Positions 17,513 to 26,719 of a DNA stretch of 64,000 nucleotides are shown piece by piece. A model generated the notes under the pieces. That model saw nothing but the letters and a program-made list of their open reading frames with translations, was not told the DNA's origin and made no database searches. The translations under genes were made by a program, and so were the position numbers. Numbering within the stretch: position 1 is the stretch's first letter; every line of letters begins with the position of its first letter. The DNA comes from Hominisplanchenecus murintestinalis (GTDB lineage Bacteria; Bacillota; Clostridia; Lachnospirales; Lachnospiraceae): the NCBI GenBank assembly GCA_004793585.1, contig SRZB01000005.1:1-64000 (forward strand). Direction: 5' to 3'.

Positions 17513-17926
17513 TCAAAAGTTTGCATATTCCGGCGTGCCGCAGCGCAATCAGATTGCGGAGCTTATAGGAATTAGTCGGATGAAAAGAAGTAAAAAGGGC
17601 TTGCATTTTATTATCTTATTATATATAATAAACAATAAGAGAAAACGAAACGAGTTAGATAACCGGCAACTAAAAGTTCAAGCGAGTTCTTCGAGATACA
17701 TTCTATGAGTTTCAAGCAATCATTCATTGCACCTAACCCTGAATTTACACGACGCATTTTTTTCGTTTTCTCTGATAAGGCGGGCAGAGAGACCGGAGAT
17801 ATCCTGGTATTTGGCTGCCGGCCGGCCATACAATCATATAAAAAGCCGGACCGAAGGTAATATATCACATTTGCAGCCAGTTTACACAACAGGCTGGCGG
17901 CCTGCCAATGATTCTGTGCAGGGATT

Positions 17927-18202
17927 TTGGCATACAAAGAAATATCGGAAAGGCGCAGGAAGGGATGTGACAATGGAATAAAAGATAAGAACAAGGTCAA
18001 AGCACAGCAGTTGTGTAAGGAGTTGCAGCAGTATAAGAAAGAAGGTATCCGGCTTTTGCTGAATGGGTCTCCCAGCAGCCCGGAGGAGATCGCCCGGACA
18101 TGTACAATCAGAGAAGACAGATGCTATATGAGGGATTATATCAGCAACGACTCCAATGAAATATGGGGAATCGGGTTTGATTTTGTAAAAGACATAAAAT
18201 AA
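17927..18202 (+). CDS. Small hypothetical protein, possibly frameshifted at its start
   Basis: The open frame ends in a compact, natural-looking protein (about 75 residues from DKNKVKAQQL to the stop) with Cys residues in CTIREDRCYMRDY. I do not recognise a function; it looks like a small cytosolic Lachnospiraceae family. The only in-frame start is a TTG at 17927 with no ribosome binding site. A good site, AGGAAGGG (17957-17964), sits eight bases before an ATG at 17973 that reads Met-Glu-stop. Adding one A after that Glu codon would give a continuous protein beginning MEIKDKNK. The gene is thus either intact from the poor TTG or recently broken by a one-base deletion. Confidence 0.4.
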   Translation: MAYKEISERRRKGCDNGIKDKNKVKAQQLCKELQQYKKEGIRLLLNGSPSSPEEIARTCTIREDRCYMRDYISNDSNEIWGIGFDFVKDIK

Positions 18203-18378
18203 GAGTTTCCGGAAGGCAGTCCCCTTTACAGTCACCCAGGAACAAAAGAACATCTGTTTTATCTCATATGGAAATGTGAAGTAAGAACAGAAAAAATGTC
18301 GAAATAAGTCATTATCCGGCGGAAAGTGTGTTATAATTAAATTGCTGCGATACAAAAAAGGGTTTGGAGGTACAATGG

Positions 18379-20067
18379 ATGAAAAAAAAGGCAGTGCCGA
18401 TACTTGCGGCAGTCGTACTGATTGTGATTGTCGCGGCAATTGGCATCATAAGCAAGATTGTGGAACGATATACGCCCTCGGATGAAGTCATGCCTTCAGC
18501 AGAATATTTTGGCGTGCAGGAGGGGAGTGGTCTGGCTTTGATCATTCAGGATGAGCTGGTTCACTATAAGGGGATTCTGGATAATGGAACGCCCTACCTG
18601 GATTATCAGGCAGTTAAGGAATATTTGAATGACAGATTCTACTGGGATTCCAGTGCAAATTTGATGGTCTATACTACGCCTACGGATATTATCAATATTC
18701 CGGCAGGCGGGAGCAGCTACACATTGTCCGGGACGACGCAGGATGCGGGATATCCTATTGTAAAAGTGAATGGGAACCAGGCATATATTGCAGCTGCATT
18801 TGTTCAGCAGTATACCAATATAGAGTTTTCCAGGAAGGAGAATCCGGAGAGGCTGATTATTACGAACCAATGGGGCGAGAGGGAATACGCTGATTTGAAA
18901 AAAGATGAGGCAGTCAGATATCAGGGCGGGATTAAGAGCCCGATTCTTACGAATGGAATAAAGGGCATGAAGCTGGCAGTGCTGGAGAAACTGGATGACT
19001 GGACGAAAGTGATGACTGAGGATGGGTACATAGGCTATGTGCGTAACAGTAAGCTGGGTGAAAGCTATCAGGAAACAGCGAGCAGGGAATTTGAGGAGCC
19101 TGTATACACCAGCATCCGGCGGAATCATAAGATTAACCTGGTATGGCATCAGATAACAAGCATGGAGTCAAATGACAGCCTGCTGAATGATATTGCCGGG
19201 ATGAAAGGCGTAAATGTAATTTCACCCACCTGGTTTTCGATTATCAGCAATGATGGAGAGATTTCGTCCCTGGTGAGTGAGACTTATGTAACAAACGCAC
19301 ATGCACAGGGATTAGAAGTATGGGCTTTGGTGGATAATTTTAATGAGGCTATTGATACAAAGACCGTGCTGGCATCAAGCGCGTCCAGGGAAAAGCTGGC
19401 CAACCAGCTTGTAGCTGCCGCAGTACAGTATAGCCTGGATGGGATTAATATTGATTTTGAGGCAATCCCGGAAGAAGCGGCAGATGGGTATATCCAGTTT
19501 ATCCGTGAGATTTCCGTGAAATGCCGTAAAAATGGAATTGTGCTGTCTATAGATAATCCTGTGCCGATGCCTTATACGATGCATTATAACAGGAAAGAGC
19601 AGGGCATCGTGGCAGATTATGTAATTATCATGGGATATGATGAGCATTATGCAGGTTCGGAGAAAGCCGGGACAGTAGCATCTCTGTCTTTTGAAAGAAA
19701 TGGAATTCAGGAAACGCTGAAAGAGGTTCCGGCAGAGAAGATTATCAGCGGAGTTCCTTTTTATACAAGACTGTGGAATACAGATGCCCAGGGCGGTGTG
19801 ACGAGTGAAGCGTTTGGAATGGATACGGCGGAGCAGTGGCTTTCGGATAATGGCGTCACTGCCAACTGGAGCCAGGAGACTTCCCAGGACTATGCGGAAC
19901 TGGAGGCTTCCGACGGAAGTAAATACCAGATATGGCTGGAGAATGAGAAGTCGCTGGAGGAGAAGGCGAAACTGGTAAAGGAATACAATCTTGGAGGAAT
20001 AGCTGCCTGGAAGCTGGGATTTGAGCGGTCGTCCATTTGGGATGTCCTCTACAAATATGTAAGCTAA
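18379..20067 (+). CDS. Membrane-anchored GH18-family protein with SH3 domain
   Basis: This 562-residue protein has an N-terminal membrane segment (about 4-25) that anchors or exports it. A beta-rich region (about 30-155) resembles copper amine oxidase N-terminal or stalk domains. An SH3-like domain (about 165-225) and a GH18 TIM barrel (about 245-560) follow. The GH18 motif is DGINIDFE, ending in the catalytic Glu; the Asn inside it is typical of the SleL/YaaH-like bacterial group, which cleaves peptidoglycan or cortex sugars. It therefore probably acts on cell wall. The ATG at 18379 is eight bases after GGAGG; an in-frame TTG at 18364 overlaps that site and is unlikely. A hairpin follows the gene. 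Next are an amidase and a hexosaminidase, which fits wall turnover. Confidence 0.85.
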   Translation: MKKKAVPILAAVVLIVIVAAIGIISKIVERYTPSDEVMPSAEYFGVQEGSGLALIIQDELVHYKGILDNGTPYLDYQAVKEYLNDRFYWDSSANLMVYTTPTDIINIPAGGSSYTLSGTTQDAGYPIVKVNGNQAYIAAAFVQQYTNIEFSRKENPERLIITNQWGEREYADLKKDEAVRYQGGIKSPILTNGIKGMKLAVLEKLDDWTKVMTEDGYIGYVRNSKLGESYQETASREFEEPVYTSIRRNHKINLVWHQITSMESNDSLLNDIAGMKGVNVISPTWFSIISNDGEISSLVSETYVTNAHAQGLEVWALVDNFNEAIDTKTVLASSASREKLANQLVAAAVQYSLDGINIDFEAIPEEAADGYIQFIREISVKCRKNGIVLSIDNPVPMPYTMHYNRKEQGIVADYVIIMGYDEHYAGSEKAGTVASLSFERNGIQETLKEVPAEKIISGVPFYTRLWNTDAQGGVTSEAFGMDTAEQWLSDNGVTANWSQETSQDYAELEASDGSKYQIWLENEKSLEEKAKLVKEYNLGGIAAWKLGFERSSIWDVLYKYVS

Positions 20068-20086
20068 TGTGCAAAACTTCTTTCAT

Positions 20087-20128
20087 GGACAGCCGCAGTG
20101 TGCAGAAGGCATACTGTGGCTGTCCTGT
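20087..20128 (+). terminator. Hairpin after the GH18 gene
   Basis: GGACAGCCGCAGT and ACTGTGGCTGTCC pair (one G-T) around a loop of about 13 bases and are followed by a weak T-rich stretch. Confidence 0.55.
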
Positions 20129-20240
20129 TGCAGAAGATGTTTTAAAAGCATGTATGAAATATCCTTTATATCCATAATTTTAACATCTGAAATAACGGAA
20201 AACCGCATATACTAAGGTAACAGCTTTTGGGAGAAACGAT

Positions 20241-20942
20241 ATGCGGGAAAAGAAGATGGAGACAGTTATGGGAATCATGCTGCTGGCGGCGGCTCTGCTG
20301 CTTGCCACTGGAGGAGTGAAGCAGGCGGCGTCGCAGCGCGCGCAGGATGCAGGCCGGACGGTGGTTGTGGATCCCGGTCACGGAGGAGATGACCCTGGGA
20401 AAGTGGGCGTCAATGGAGAGCGGGAAAAGGATGTAAACCTGGCGGTTGCGAAGAAGCTTAAGGAGCTGCTGGAGAGCAAAGGATTTGCCGTAGTGATGAC
20501 AAGGGAGGATGAAAACGGACTTTACGCCGCAGATGCAGTGAACAAGAAACAGGACGATATGCGGAAACGGTGCGACATTATAGATGGGGCAAACGCGGCG
20601 CTTACGGTAAGCATTCATCAGAATAGTTACCATCAGGAGTCTGTAAAAGGACCGCAGGTATTTTATTATAAAAATTCCGCGGAGGCGGAGGCGCTGGCGG
20701 GGTACATACAGGAATCGCTGAATACCGGACTTTCGGTGGAACGCCCCAGGGAAATGAAAGCAAATGATACGTATTATCTGCTCAAAAGGACAAAAATTCC
20801 CACTGTTATCGTAGAGTGTGGTTTTCTTTCAAATCATGAAGAAGCAGGAAAGCTGGTGACAGAGGAGTATCAGCAAAAGGTAGCGGAGGCTGTGTGTGAA
20901 GGAATTCAGGGGTACCTGAAAGGGGGCGCGGCCGGGATGTAA
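20241..20942 (+). CDS. cwlD: N-acetylmuramoyl-L-alanine amidase, CwlD-like
   Basis: This 233-residue zinc amidase (Amidase_3) cleaves the bond between N-acetylmuramic acid and the stem peptide. A membrane or signal segment (about 8-27) is followed by the catalytic domain. Visible zinc and catalytic motifs are DPGHGGDDPG, the Glu in NGEREKDVN, SIHQNSY and VECGFLSN. The short size and lack of binding repeats fit CwlD, which makes muramic-delta-lactam in the spore cortex, rather than a vegetative autolysin. The CATATACT motif upstream could be a sporulation -10 element, but I do not see a matching -35. GGGAGA precedes the ATG. Confidence 0.85.
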   Translation: MREKKMETVMGIMLLAAALLLATGGVKQAASQRAQDAGRTVVVDPGHGGDDPGKVGVNGEREKDVNLAVAKKLKELLESKGFAVVMTREDENGLYAADAVNKKQDDMRKRCDIIDGANAALTVSIHQNSYHQESVKGPQVFYYKNSAEAEALAGYIQESLNTGLSVERPREMKANDTYYLLKRTKIPTVIVECGFLSNHEEAGKLVTEEYQQKVAEAVCEGIQGYLKGGAAGM

Positions 20943-21082
20943 GGAGTTTTCCGGCAAACGCGGAGGTGCCTGTTATAGAAAGCGCCGTAAGGTGATACTT
21001 GCGGATGATTTGGAAGGGGTATAATATAGAATCAGGCGCGGCATAGCGTGCAAGATACCATTTGGAAATGAGGAAGTACGGG

Positions 21083-22501
21083 ATGAGAGGAAGAAAGACA
21101 GTCAGAAAAAAAAGAGGAACAGATATTTATACGCGGAGGCGCAGGGAAAAGATATTCAGGAAAGCTGCGGTAAAAGTATGCATTGGCCTTCTGGCAGTGC
21201 TGGCGGTGGTGATTACCGTAGCAGCGGTTATGTGGCTGCGCGGGGCAGGAAAAAAAGAGGAACCGCAGACAGAAAGTAAAAGCGGGACAGAAACTGTGAA
21301 AGAGACAGAGACAGAACCCCAAAAGGAATCCCAGACGGAGACAAAGGCGGAAACTGAAAGAGAGAAGGAAACAAAGAAAGAAACAGAGACAGAAACAGAG
21401 ACAGAAACGGAATCTGAAAGTGAAGATGGCGCCGAAAAGGAAATACAGGCTTTGATAGACTGGATGCCGCTGGAAGATAAAGTGGCGCAGCTTTTTATGG
21501 TAACGCCGGAAGCGCTTACCGGATATGACCAGGTTACCAGGGCCGGAACTGCCACACGTCAGGCGTATGAAAAAATGCCGGTGGGCGGGATCGTGCTGAT
21601 GGAGCAGAACCTGTCGGAACCGGAGGAATTGAAAACGATGGTATCCAACCTTCACAGCTACAGCAGAGAACGGACAGGGCTTCCTCTATTAATCGGAATC
21701 GACGAAGAGGGAGGCACAGTGGCGCGGATTGGGAACCATGAGGACTTTGACGTGCCGGATGTGGAAGATATGGCAGATGTAGGAAAAGGAAAAGACGTGT
21801 CAAAGGCTTATGAGGCGGGGTCGGTTCTGGGAGAATATCTGAGCGATTTCGGGATTGATGTGGACTTTGCCCCGGTAGCGGATGTGTGGTGGAACAGTGA
21901 CAATACGGTAGTGGAGAAGAGGTCATTCGGAAGCGATCCAGAGCTGGTAGCCCAGATGACGGCGGAAGCGGTAAAGGGACTGCAGGAGCACGGCGTAAGC
22001 GCGACGCTAAAGCATTTTCCGGGACATGGCGGGACTTCGAAAGACAGCCATGATGAGATTGCCAGCGTTTCAGAAACGATACAGGAAATGGACAAAAAAG
22101 ATTTGGTGCCGTTTAAGGCGGGAATAGAAGCAGGGGCAGATCAGGTGATGATTGGGCATATCTGTACGCCGAAGGCGTCGGACGAAGATATTCCGGCAAC
22201 ATTTTCTTACTTCTGGGTGACGGAGGTGCTGCGGGCATATCTGGGGTTTGAAGGCGTGGCAATCACAGACGCCCTGAATATGGGAGCAATTACCCAGAAG
22301 TATACTTCAGCGGAGGCCAGCATTAAAGCGCTGGAGGCAGGAGCGGACATGCTGCTGATGCCGGAAAACTTTGAGGAAGCGTATCAGGGAGTGCTGGAAG
22401 CAGTGAAAGACGGGACGCTGAAAGAAGCCCGGGTGGATGAATCCCTGGCACGGATTTTCCGTTTGAAATATAAAAAAATCCCTCAAAGATTGCCCTTTTA
22501 G
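21083..22501 (+). CDS. nagZ: Membrane-anchored GH3 beta-N-acetylhexosaminidase, NagZ-like
   Basis: This protein (472 residues from the preferred start) removes N-acetylglucosamine from cell-wall fragments. An Arg/Lys-rich cytoplasmic N-terminus leads into one membrane helix (about 30-55). A Thr/Glu-rich linker of about 60 residues, built of ETET-like repeats, carries the GH3 domain outside the membrane. KHFPGHGGTSKDSHDE is the NagZ signature containing the catalytic His, and AITDALNMGAI contains the nucleophile Asp. I prefer the ATG at 21083, seven bases after AGGAA; a TTG at 21062 and an ATG at 21068 are in frame with no good site. A TATAAT-like -10 lies near 21020. Confidence 0.88.
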   Translation: MRGRKTVRKKRGTDIYTRRRREKIFRKAAVKVCIGLLAVLAVVITVAAVMWLRGAGKKEEPQTESKSGTETVKETETEPQKESQTETKAETEREKETKKETETETETETESESEDGAEKEIQALIDWMPLEDKVAQLFMVTPEALTGYDQVTRAGTATRQAYEKMPVGGIVLMEQNLSEPEELKTMVSNLHSYSRERTGLPLLIGIDEEGGTVARIGNHEDFDVPDVEDMADVGKGKDVSKAYEAGSVLGEYLSDFGIDVDFAPVADVWWNSDNTVVEKRSFGSDPELVAQMTAEAVKGLQEHGVSATLKHFPGHGGTSKDSHDEIASVSETIQEMDKKDLVPFKAGIEAGADQVMIGHICTPKASDEDIPATFSYFWVTEVLRAYLGFEGVAITDALNMGAITQKYTSAEASIKALEAGADMLLMPENFEEAYQGVLEAVKDGTLKEARVDESLARIFRLKYKKIPQRLPF

Positions 22502-22559
22502 CCGTAAGGTGGTATACTTGTAAACAAATCACAGGGTGATTAAAGAAGAGGCGTATGTT

Positions 22560-23606
22560 ATGAATACAATCATTGAAAACATGACAGCCGGAATCTGTCC
22601 GGAAGGGATTGCCCGGGCTGGGGAGATACTTAAAAGCGGCGGTTTGGTGGCATTTCCGACAGAGACGGTGTATGGACTGGGGGCCAACGCGCTGGACGAG
22701 GCAGCAGCGGCGCAAATCTATGCGGCAAAAGGGAGACCGTCGGATAATCCGCTGATTGTGCACATTGCGGATATAGAAGCGCTGGAAGGGATTGTGGAGA
22801 AGGTGCCGGAAGATGCCCGGAGGCTGGCAGAAGCCTTTTGGCCAGGGCCTCTTACGATGATTTTCCGCAAAAATCCGAGAGTTCCATACGGCACGACGGG
22901 CGGTCTGGATACGGTGGCAGTGCGGATGCCGGCGCATGAAATAGCCAGAGAGCTGATACGGCAGGGAGGAGGCTATATTGCCGCACCCAGTGCAAATACT
23001 TCCGGAAGGCCGAGTCCTACAACAGCTGCGCATGTAGCGGAGGACTTGAGGGGAAGGATTGATATGATTATTGACGGCGGGAGCGTGGAGATTGGTTTGG
23101 AGTCTACGATTGTGGATCTGAGTGGGGAAACTCCGGTGATACTCCGGCCGGGATATATCAATCAGGATATGCTTGACAGAGTTATCGGCCCGGTGGAGAT
23201 GGATCGGGGACTGATTGCTGAAAACAGCGGCATCCGGCCGAAAGCGCCGGGGATGAAATACAGGCACTACGCACCGAAGGCGCAGCTGGTGATAATTGAG
23301 GGGAAATCTGCTGCGGTAGTGGATAAGATTAATAAACTGATTGCACAAGGGGAAGAAAAAGGGGAGGAAATCGGAGTCATAAGCACAGACGAGACGGCGG
23401 CATGTTACCGTGGCGGGATTGTGAAATCCATCGGAAGCGTCCGCGATGAGCTGACAATTTCAAAACATTTGTATGGGATTCTCAGAGAGTTTGACGGTCT
23501 GGCAGTGACGAAGATATACTCAGAGTCATTTGATACCCCGAAGATGGGACAAGCTATCATGAATCGTTTGATGAAAGCGGCGGGGCATCAGATATGCAAG
23601 GTGTAA
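22560..23606 (+). CDS. ywlC: Threonylcarbamoyl-AMP synthase (Sua5/YwlC)
   Basis: This 348-residue enzyme makes L-threonylcarbamoyladenylate from Thr, bicarbonate and ATP for the t6A modification of tRNAs reading ANN codons. The N-terminal YrdC/TsaC domain (about 1-205) has GGLVAFPTETVYGLGANA and SAPSANTSGRPSPT. The C-terminal Sua5 domain fills the rest, so this is the long Sua5-type form. The ATG at 22560 has AAGAGG eight bases upstream. It heads a run ywlC, ywlE-like, upp and comEB that matches part of the Bacillus subtilis ywl-upp region. rpiB, ywlG and glyA, present there in B. subtilis, are absent here. Confidence 0.93.
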   Translation: MNTIIENMTAGICPEGIARAGEILKSGGLVAFPTETVYGLGANALDEAAAAQIYAAKGRPSDNPLIVHIADIEALEGIVEKVPEDARRLAEAFWPGPLTMIFRKNPRVPYGTTGGLDTVAVRMPAHEIARELIRQGGGYIAAPSANTSGRPSPTTAAHVAEDLRGRIDMIIDGGSVEIGLESTIVDLSGETPVILRPGYINQDMLDRVIGPVEMDRGLIAENSGIRPKAPGMKYRHYAPKAQLVIIEGKSAAVVDKINKLIAQGEEKGEEIGVISTDETAACYRGGIVKSIGSVRDELTISKHLYGILREFDGLAVTKIYSESFDTPKMGQAIMNRLMKAAGHQICKV

Positions 23607-23619
23607 GGAGCGTAAAGCT

Positions 23620-24084
23620 ATGAAACAGTATGATAAGCTGATTTTTGTGAGCAATGGCGACACTTGCCGGGGCCCCATGGCAAAGTTTATTATGAAAGGA
23701 AAGTTTTTACTGGAAGATTTGGAGATTGAGTCCCGCGGAAGAGTGGTGCTTTTTCCGGAACCCGTAAACCAGAAAGCAGAAGCGGTGATGATGAGTCATG
23801 GGATTACCATGAAGACGCATGAGGCGACGCAGCTTGACGATGCGGACTTTAAGGAGCGCACACTGATTTTGGTGATGGATCAGATATTGAAACGAAAGGT
23901 ATGTGAGGAACATTCCCATGTGGAAAATGTATATCTGCTTACGGAATATGTAGGGTGCAAAGAGGATATCATTAATCCGCTGGGCGGAGCGCTGGCAGAT
24001 TATGGAGAATGTTATGAGACACTGGAAAAGCTGGTTTCCAAACTGGTGGTACTGCTGAATGAGCAGGAATTGATGAATAGTTAA
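23620..24084 (+). CDS. LMW protein-tyrosine phosphatase homologue lacking catalytic residues
   Basis: This 154-residue protein has the fold and position of YwlE, the low-molecular-weight phosphatase that follows ywlC in Bacillus. The family P-loop C-X5-R reads SNGDTCR here, so the nucleophile Cys is Ser11 while Arg17 remains. The general-acid Asp of the usual DP-(F/W)-G motif is Asn119 in [11 protein letters not shown]. Both substitutions are read directly from the codons (AGC and AAT). It is therefore unlikely to hydrolyse phosphate monoesters and may instead bind phospho-proteins or another partner. The frame is intact, with conserved spacing to its neighbours (13 bp after ywlC, 26 bp before upp), so it is probably maintained rather than decaying. 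Confidence 0.82.
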   Translation: MKQYDKLIFVSNGDTCRGPMAKFIMKGKFLLEDLEIESRGRVVLFPEPVNQKAEAVMMSHGITMKTHEATQLDDADFKERTLILVMDQILKRKVCEEHSHVENVYLLTEYVGCKEDIINPLGGALADYGECYETLEKLVSKLVVLLNEQELMNS

Positions 24085-24110
24085 TGAAGTTAAGGAACGG
24101 AGGAAAAAGA

Positions 24111-24740
24111 ATGTCGAGAGTAACCGTAATGGATCATCCATTGATTCAGCATAAAATAGGAATTATCAGAAGAAAAGAAGTAGGTTCTAAGGATTTTCGG
24201 CAGATGATCAGTGAGATTGCCATGCTGATGTGCTACGAAGCGACCAGGAACCTGAAGCTGCAGGATGTAGAGATTGAGACGCCAATCTGTACTACCCGGG
24301 TGAAAGAACTGAGGGGGAAGAAGCTGGCGGTTGTACCGATCCTGCGTGCCGGGCTTGGCATGGTGGATGGGATGCTTCAGATGATTCCGGCAGCGAAGGT
24401 GGGACATATTGGGCTTTACCGTGACCCTGAGACTCTGGAACCTGTAGAGTATTATTGCAAGCTGCCGGCGGATTCTTCGGAGAGGGAAGTATTTGTCGTT
24501 GATCCGATGCTGGCGACAGGTGGTTCGGCAGTGGAAGCAATTAGGATGTTAAAAAATAAAGGCGTGAAAAATATCCGTTTTATGTGTATTATCGCAGCGC
24601 CTGAAGGTGTGAAACGGATGCAGGAGGCGCACCCTGACGTGGATGTCTATATTGGCGCTCTGGATGAGCATCTAAATGACCACGGTTATATTGTGCCGGG
24701 ACTGGGAGATGCGGGCGACCGTATTTTCGGGACAAAATAA
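24111..24740 (+). CDS. upp: Uracil phosphoribosyltransferase
   Basis: This 209-residue cytosolic enzyme salvages uracil with PRPP to make UMP. The length is standard. The PRPP-binding loop [10 protein letters not shown] and the C-terminal uracil-binding region ([16 protein letters not shown]) are clear. The ATG at 24111 has GGAGG at a good distance; the longer frame from 24084 overlaps the previous gene and has no site. It is co-directional with comEB 16 bp downstream, giving a small pyrimidine-salvage unit. Confidence 0.96.
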   Translation: MSRVTVMDHPLIQHKIGIIRRKEVGSKDFRQMISEIAMLMCYEATRNLKLQDVEIETPICTTRVKELRGKKLAVVPILRAGLGMVDGMLQMIPAAKVGHIGLYRDPETLEPVEYYCKLPADSSEREVFVVDPMLATGGSAVEAIRMLKNKGVKNIRFMCIIAAPEGVKRMQEAHPDVDVYIGALDEHLNDHGYIVPGLGDAGDRIFGTK

Positions 24741-24756
24741 GAAGGAGAAATAACCG

Positions 24757-25242
24757 ATGAGTGACAAAAGAGAGGGTTATATATCCTGGGATGAGTATTT
24801 TATGGGGGTAGCTATGCTGTCTGCTATGCGTTCGAAAGATCCCAGCACTCAGGTGGGGGCGTGTATCGTGGGGGCGGATAATAAGATACTTTCCGTGGGA
24901 TACAATGGGTTTCCTATCGGATGTTCTGACGAGGAGTTTCCGTGGAGTAAGATAGGAGAAGATATTGACAATAAATATTTTTATACAACCCACAGCGAAC
25001 TGAACGCAATCCTGAATTATCGGGGAGGGAGCCTGGAAGGGGCGAAATTGTACGTTTCCCTGTTTCCGTGTAATGAATGTGCGAAAGCAATTATACAGGC
25101 AGGAATCCGAACGGTGGTGTATGATTGCGATAAGTATGCGGACACACCGTCGGTGCGTGCTTCGAAACGTATGCTAAAGGCGGCAGGAGTGGAGTACTAT
25201 CAGTACCGGAGGACCGGCAGGAAAATTGAGTTGGAGCTTTGA
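24757..25242 (+). CDS. comEB: dCMP deaminase (ComEB-like)
   Basis: This 161-residue zinc enzyme deaminates dCMP to dUMP for thymidylate synthesis. The zinc and catalytic motifs are HSELNA (His ligand and catalytic Glu) and PCNEC (two Cys ligands). Length and spacing fit the dCMP/ComEB family rather than cytidine deaminase. GAAGGAGAAA precedes the start. It follows upp as in other Firmicutes. A weak hairpin with no good T-tract lies at about 25258-25283 after the stop. Confidence 0.93.
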   Translation: MSDKREGYISWDEYFMGVAMLSAMRSKDPSTQVGACIVGADNKILSVGYNGFPIGCSDEEFPWSKIGEDIDNKYFYTTHSELNAILNYRGGSLEGAKLYVSLFPCNECAKAIIQAGIRTVVYDCDKYADTPSVRASKRMLKAAGVEYYQYRRTGRKIELEL

Positions 25243-25322
25243 GGATAATGAAATATAGGTGTAGAGTCCTGGCAGGGCTTTACGCCTTATTTTGTATGCA
25301 GGAATAAAAATTTAAGAAAAAA

Positions 25323-25351
25323 TTGTATTCGTTTTTATCTTTTGCTATACT
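25323..25351 (+). promoter_or_regulatory. Promoter of the rrf2-punA unit
   Basis: TTGTAT (25323-25328), a 17-bp spacer and TATACT (25346-25351). Confidence 0.65.
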
Positions 25352-25403
25352 GTAATTATGATGAAGTGCCGTGCGAAAGGAAGGAGGAAAAGGAGGGATT
25401 TAT

Positions 25404-25850
25404 TTGGATTTTTCAAAGAAATGCAGATACGGCCTGCGGGCATTGATTGATTTGGCGGTAAATTCAAAAGAGGAACGGGTGCCGCTGAATCTGATTGCTG
25501 AACGGAACCATATTTCACTTCAGTATCTGGAGCAGGTATTTGCCGCGCTGCGGAAGAAAGGCCTGGTGAAAAGCGTCAAAGGTTCCCAGGGGGGATATTT
25601 CCTGGCCAAAAAGCCGGAGGATATCCTGGCGGCGGAAATCCTGGAGGCATTAGATGGGAGCTATCTGATTGAAGATGAGGAAATGGAAAGCGAAGCGGGA
25701 TTTGGGGGAATTCCTGCAGTCATCCAGACGATGCTGATTGATAAAGTGAATAAAGAGCTGGACAGGCTGTTCAGAGGAATAAGCCTTGCGGATATGGCGG
25801 AAACATATCTTGTTTATGAAGAGGATGCGAAAGATATGTATTACATTTAG
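25404..25850 (+). CDS. Rrf2-family transcriptional regulator
   Basis: This 148-residue winged-helix protein has the Rrf2 signature (KCRYGLRALIDLA at the start, GSQGGYFLAKKPEDI after the recognition helix). It lacks the three clustered cysteines that hold an Fe-S cluster in IscR and NsrR, so a CymR-like cysteine-metabolism role or another sensing mode is possible. I chose TTG at 25404 because AAAAGGAGGG lies just before it and the family begins at this residue; the ATG at 25371 adds an unusual basic leader. It is followed 38 bp later by punA and probably shares its transcript. Confidence 0.85.
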   Translation: MDFSKKCRYGLRALIDLAVNSKEERVPLNLIAERNHISLQYLEQVFAALRKKGLVKSVKGSQGGYFLAKKPEDILAAEILEALDGSYLIEDEEMESEAGFGGIPAVIQTMLIDKVNKELDRLFRGISLADMAETYLVYEEDAKDMYYI

Positions 25851-25888
25851 AGGCTGTGGGATTAAAGATAAATCGGGAGGATAGTAAA

Positions 25889-26719
25889 ATGAATGAAGTG
25901 TATGAAAAGCTAGTGAAATGTTATGAAAGCGTTCGGAAAAAGATTGATTTTAAGCCCCGGGCAGCGCTGATACTGGGGTCGGGGCTCGGAGACTACGGGG
26001 AGAGTATACAAGTCGAGAGCACTTTGGACTATCACGATATTGAGGGCTTTCCGGTATCTACTGTGCCGGGGCACAAAGGAAGGTTCCTGTTTGGGTATGT
26101 GGGTGATGTGCCGGTTGTTATTATGCAGGGAAGGGTTCATTACTATGAGGGATATCCCATAACGGATGTTGTACTTCCCATCCGTCTGATGAAGATGATG
26201 GGGGCAGAACTTTTGTTTCTTACAAATGCAGCGGGCGGTTTGAATCCCGATTTTTCCGTCGGGGATTTTATGATGATTACCGACCAGATTGCAAACTTTG
26301 TGCCGTCGCCCCTGATTGGGCCTAATATTGATGAACTGGGACCGAGGTTCTGTGATATGAGTGAAATTTACAACAAAGACTTACAGGGGATAATTCGGGA
26401 AACGGCAAAGGAACTGGGAATTTCTATAAAAGAGGGCGTGTATGTGCAGCTTACCGGACCGAATTTTGAGACGCCCCATGAAGTGAAAATGTGCCGTATC
26501 CTGGGAGGCGATGCAGTAGGTATGAGTACTGCATGTGAAGCAATTGCAGCGAACCATATGGGCATGAAAATTTGCGGGATATCCTGTATTTCAAATATGG
26601 GATGCGGAATGCAGGAGCAGCCGCTGTCCCACGCAGAAGTGCAGGAAACAGCGGACAGAGTGGCGCCGCTGTTTAAAAAGCTGATTACCGGATGCATTGT
26701 GAATATGTTCCGGGAGTAA
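25889..26719 (+). CDS. punA: Purine nucleoside phosphorylase
   Basis: This 276-residue enzyme splits purine nucleosides with phosphate to base and ribose-1-phosphate. It is the trimeric PNP type: LILGSGLGDYGE and VPGHKG at the phosphate site, GRVHYYEGYP, TNAAGGLNP and VGMSTACEAI. The ATG at 25889 has GGGAGGA upstream; the longer frame from 25856 does not. Its last 35 bases overlap antisense with the end of the histidine kinase gene. With upp and comEB nearby it forms a nucleotide-salvage neighbourhood. Confidence 0.94.
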   Translation: MNEVYEKLVKCYESVRKKIDFKPRAALILGSGLGDYGESIQVESTLDYHDIEGFPVSTVPGHKGRFLFGYVGDVPVVIMQGRVHYYEGYPITDVVLPIRLMKMMGAELLFLTNAAGGLNPDFSVGDFMMITDQIANFVPSPLIGPNIDELGPRFCDMSEIYNKDLQGIIRETAKELGISIKEGVYVQLTGPNFETPHEVKMCRILGGDAVGMSTACEAIAANHMGMKICGISCISNMGCGMQEQPLSHAEVQETADRVAPLFKKLITGCIVNMFRE

